From: Alphaproteobacteria bacterium | GTDB taxonomy: Bacteria > Pseudomonadota > Alphaproteobacteria > Caulobacterales > Caulobacteraceae | DNA length: 14,964 nt | Direction: 5' to 3' | NCBI GenBank assembly: GCA_028869395.1 | Contig: JAGWSE010000315.1 | Location: 1-14,964 of the forward strand | Part shown: piece by piece, positions 13,839 through 14,964 of the stretch | Layout: every line of letters begins with the position of its first letter | How positions within the stretch are numbered: position 1 is the first letter of the stretch | The notes under the pieces: model-generated | The model's database searches: none | Told to the model about the DNA's origin: nothing | The model's input: the letters and a program-made list of their open reading frames with translations, nothing else | Made by a program: the position numbers and the translations under genes

Positions 13839-13855
13839 CCAGACCTGTCGGATCG

Positions 13856-14671
13856 ATGACGCGGGAAGACGCCGAGGAATTTCTGCTGGACGCCGGAAGC
13901 GCCGAGGACGGCGCGTTCCCGCTGCTGGACGCGGCGATCGCCTGCGCGATCCACGAGGAGCCCTCGCGCGATCCGCAAGGGGCGCGCGATCTCGCCCGCG
14001 TCGGCGTCGAGCGGCTCGCGACCCGACTGGAGCGGGAAAGCCCGGAGGAGGCGCTGGCCGAGGCGATGGCCGGCGACCTGCGGCTGGCGGGCGACCTCTT
14101 CACCTACGAGGACCCGGAGAACGCCGACATCGTCGCGGTAAGCGAGCGCCGCAAGGGCCTGCCGGTGGCGCTGGGGATCTTCTACCTGCACGCCGGGCGC
14201 CGCTGCGGGCTGAACGTCCAGGGTGTCGACTTCCCCGGCCATTTCCTGCTGCGCATCGAGACCGACGAAGGACCGCTGGCGCTGGACCCGTTCTCGGAAG
14301 GCCGCGTGGTGCTGCCCTCCGAGCTCACCCGGCGGGCGCTGCACGCGGGCCTGACGCCCAACGTCGCCGACCGGCTCGACCGGCTGATGGCGCCGGTGAG
14401 CGACAGGGCGGTGCTGATCCGCCTGCAGAACACGATCTATGCGCGGGCGAGCGCCGTGCGCGACTACCCCCGCGCCGAGCGCGCGGCGCTCAGGCGCGCG
14501 CTGCTCGATCCCACCGACCACCGGCCATGGCTCGATGTGGCGGCCTCGCGGGAGGGGCAAGGCGCTCTGGCCGGCGCGCTGGAGGCGCTGGCGCGGGCGA
14601 CCGCGCTCGACGGGGGCGCGGCCCTGACCGCGCGCGCGCAGCGCGAGCGGGTGCGGCTGCGGCTTAACTGA
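13856..14671 (+). CDS. SirB1-like protein (transglutaminase-like and TPR domains)
   Basis: A 271-aa protein of the SirB1 family. Residues about 35-160 are the Transglut_core2-type domain: YEDPENADIVAVSERRKGLPVALGIFYLH, then GVDFPGHFLLR (123-133) and LALDPF (141-146). Residues about 187-271 are helical and TPR-like (QNTIYARASAVRDYPRAERALRRAL-type repeats, WLDVAAS). His129 and Asp144 occupy the places of a transglutaminase His and Asp, but the position of the nucleophile in GLPVALG has no Cys, so catalysis by the papain-like mechanism is unlikely. The role is not established. The ATG at 13856 starts 17 bp after yraN without a good ribosome site; translation may be coupled. The frame is open far upstream, but that part is a shadow of yraN. 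Confidence 0.87.
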   Translation: MTREDAEEFLLDAGSAEDGAFPLLDAAIACAIHEEPSRDPQGARDLARVGVERLATRLERESPEEALAEAMAGDLRLAGDLFTYEDPENADIVAVSERRKGLPVALGIFYLHAGRRCGLNVQGVDFPGHFLLRIETDEGPLALDPFSEGRVVLPSELTRRALHAGLTPNVADRLDRLMAPVSDRAVLIRLQNTIYARASAVRDYPRAERAALRRALLDPTDHRPWLDVAASREGQGALAGALEALARATALDGGAALTARAQRERVRLRLN

Positions 14672-14899
14672 AGGGGCGGCGGCGGGGCCAACCCGTTCCC
14701 ACGGTTCGCGGCGCGACAGCTTCTCCCGTCAAGCGCGGAGCCGGTCCATCCGGGACCACATGCAGGGAACGCGGCTGGTGCTGAAGAACGTCAAGGCCGC
14801 GAGCGTGGGGCGGGTGCGATCTACGAGAAGTGACGCGGCGGTGGCGCTCGCCGTGCGCAGGCCCTATGTCGGACCGGGACAGGTTCGGGGAGAGGCCGC

Positions 14900-14964
14900 A
14901 TGTCATTGAAAGTCGCCGTGCAGATGGACCCCATCGAGGGGATCAACATCGAAGGCGACACGAC
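14900..14964 (+). CDS. gshB: glutathione synthetase, 5' end only
   Basis: Only the first 21 codons lie in the window, starting MSLKVAVQMDPIEGINIEGD, which matches the family N-terminus (KVAVQMDPIE.I....DT) of the ATP-grasp enzyme that joins gamma-glutamylcysteine and glycine. A GGGGAGAGG ribosome site lies 4-12 nt before the ATG. The 228 bp between the sirB1-like stop and this start hold no gene I can support: a 49-codon frame (14760-14909) overlaps the start but has no ribosome site or recognisable similarity. The gap probably contains the gshB promoter. A short GGTCC/GGACC inverted repeat (14743-14757) is the only structure noticed. Confidence 0.88.
   Translation, partial: MSLKVAVQMDPIEGINIEGDT

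Noticed and set aside
13523..13855. Long N-terminal extension of the SirB1-like frame
   Set aside because: It is an Arg/Gly-rich shadow of yraN; family similarity begins at the ATG at 13856. The stretch is useful only because its frame carries part of the expected yraN sequence.
14760..14909. 49-codon plus-strand ORF before gshB
   Set aside because: No ribosome site, no recognisable motif, and it runs over the gshB ribosome site and start.

Overview
The window is high-GC, gene-dense DNA carrying almost only conserved bacterial core genes. The gene set (hrcA-grpE, rph, dnaN, rdgB-hemW, rsmI-yraN-sirB1-gshB, a zf-CHCC protein and a long S10 carboxypeptidase) points to an alphaproteobacterium, most likely Caulobacteraceae (Caulobacter/Phenylobacterium-like). 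The genus is an inference from gene content and protein style; no search was run. No tRNA, rRNA, CRISPR array, insertion sequence or prophage was seen.

Layout, left to right. (1) 63-1543: a 1-Cys peroxiredoxin (minus) diverges from a creatininase-family amidohydrolase (plus). The latter is separated from the convergent S10 carboxypeptidase (minus, 1587-3254) by a perfect 13-bp hairpin. (2) 3359-4710: an ABC-2-type exporter ATPase (minus) diverges from a small zf-CHCC protein (plus), apparently over promoters that share one -10 box. (3) 4739-7701: dnaN, grpE and hrcA, all minus. hrcA and grpE form an operon, and rph diverges from hrcA. (4) 8501-9955: after a strong rph terminator comes an accessory-looking island. 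It holds a 35-codon ORF, a 77-aa XRE regulator abutting a four-TM DUF2975 protein, and a 37-codon hydrophobic ORF. All are on the minus strand. A recurring 12-bp element, TGCTGCANTGCA, lies in front of both micro-ORFs and in the AT-rich region before rdgB. (5) 9956-11694: rdgB and hemW overlap by 4 bp. (6) 11691-12536: an alpha/beta hydrolase converges on hemW so tightly that one CTAG provides both stop codons. (7) 12628-14964: rsmI, yraN, sirB1-like and the first codons of gshB, all plus.

The housekeeping genes cover replication (dnaN), protein folding and its regulation (grpE, hrcA), RNA maturation (rph, rsmI), nucleotide-pool cleaning (rdgB), heme trafficking (hemW), glutathione synthesis (gshB) and peroxide defence. 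The two most interesting points are the XRE/DUF2975/micro-ORF island with its repeated operator-like element, and a pair of compensating frame slips in yraN that erases its conserved GEID(I/L) motif while keeping the ORF open.
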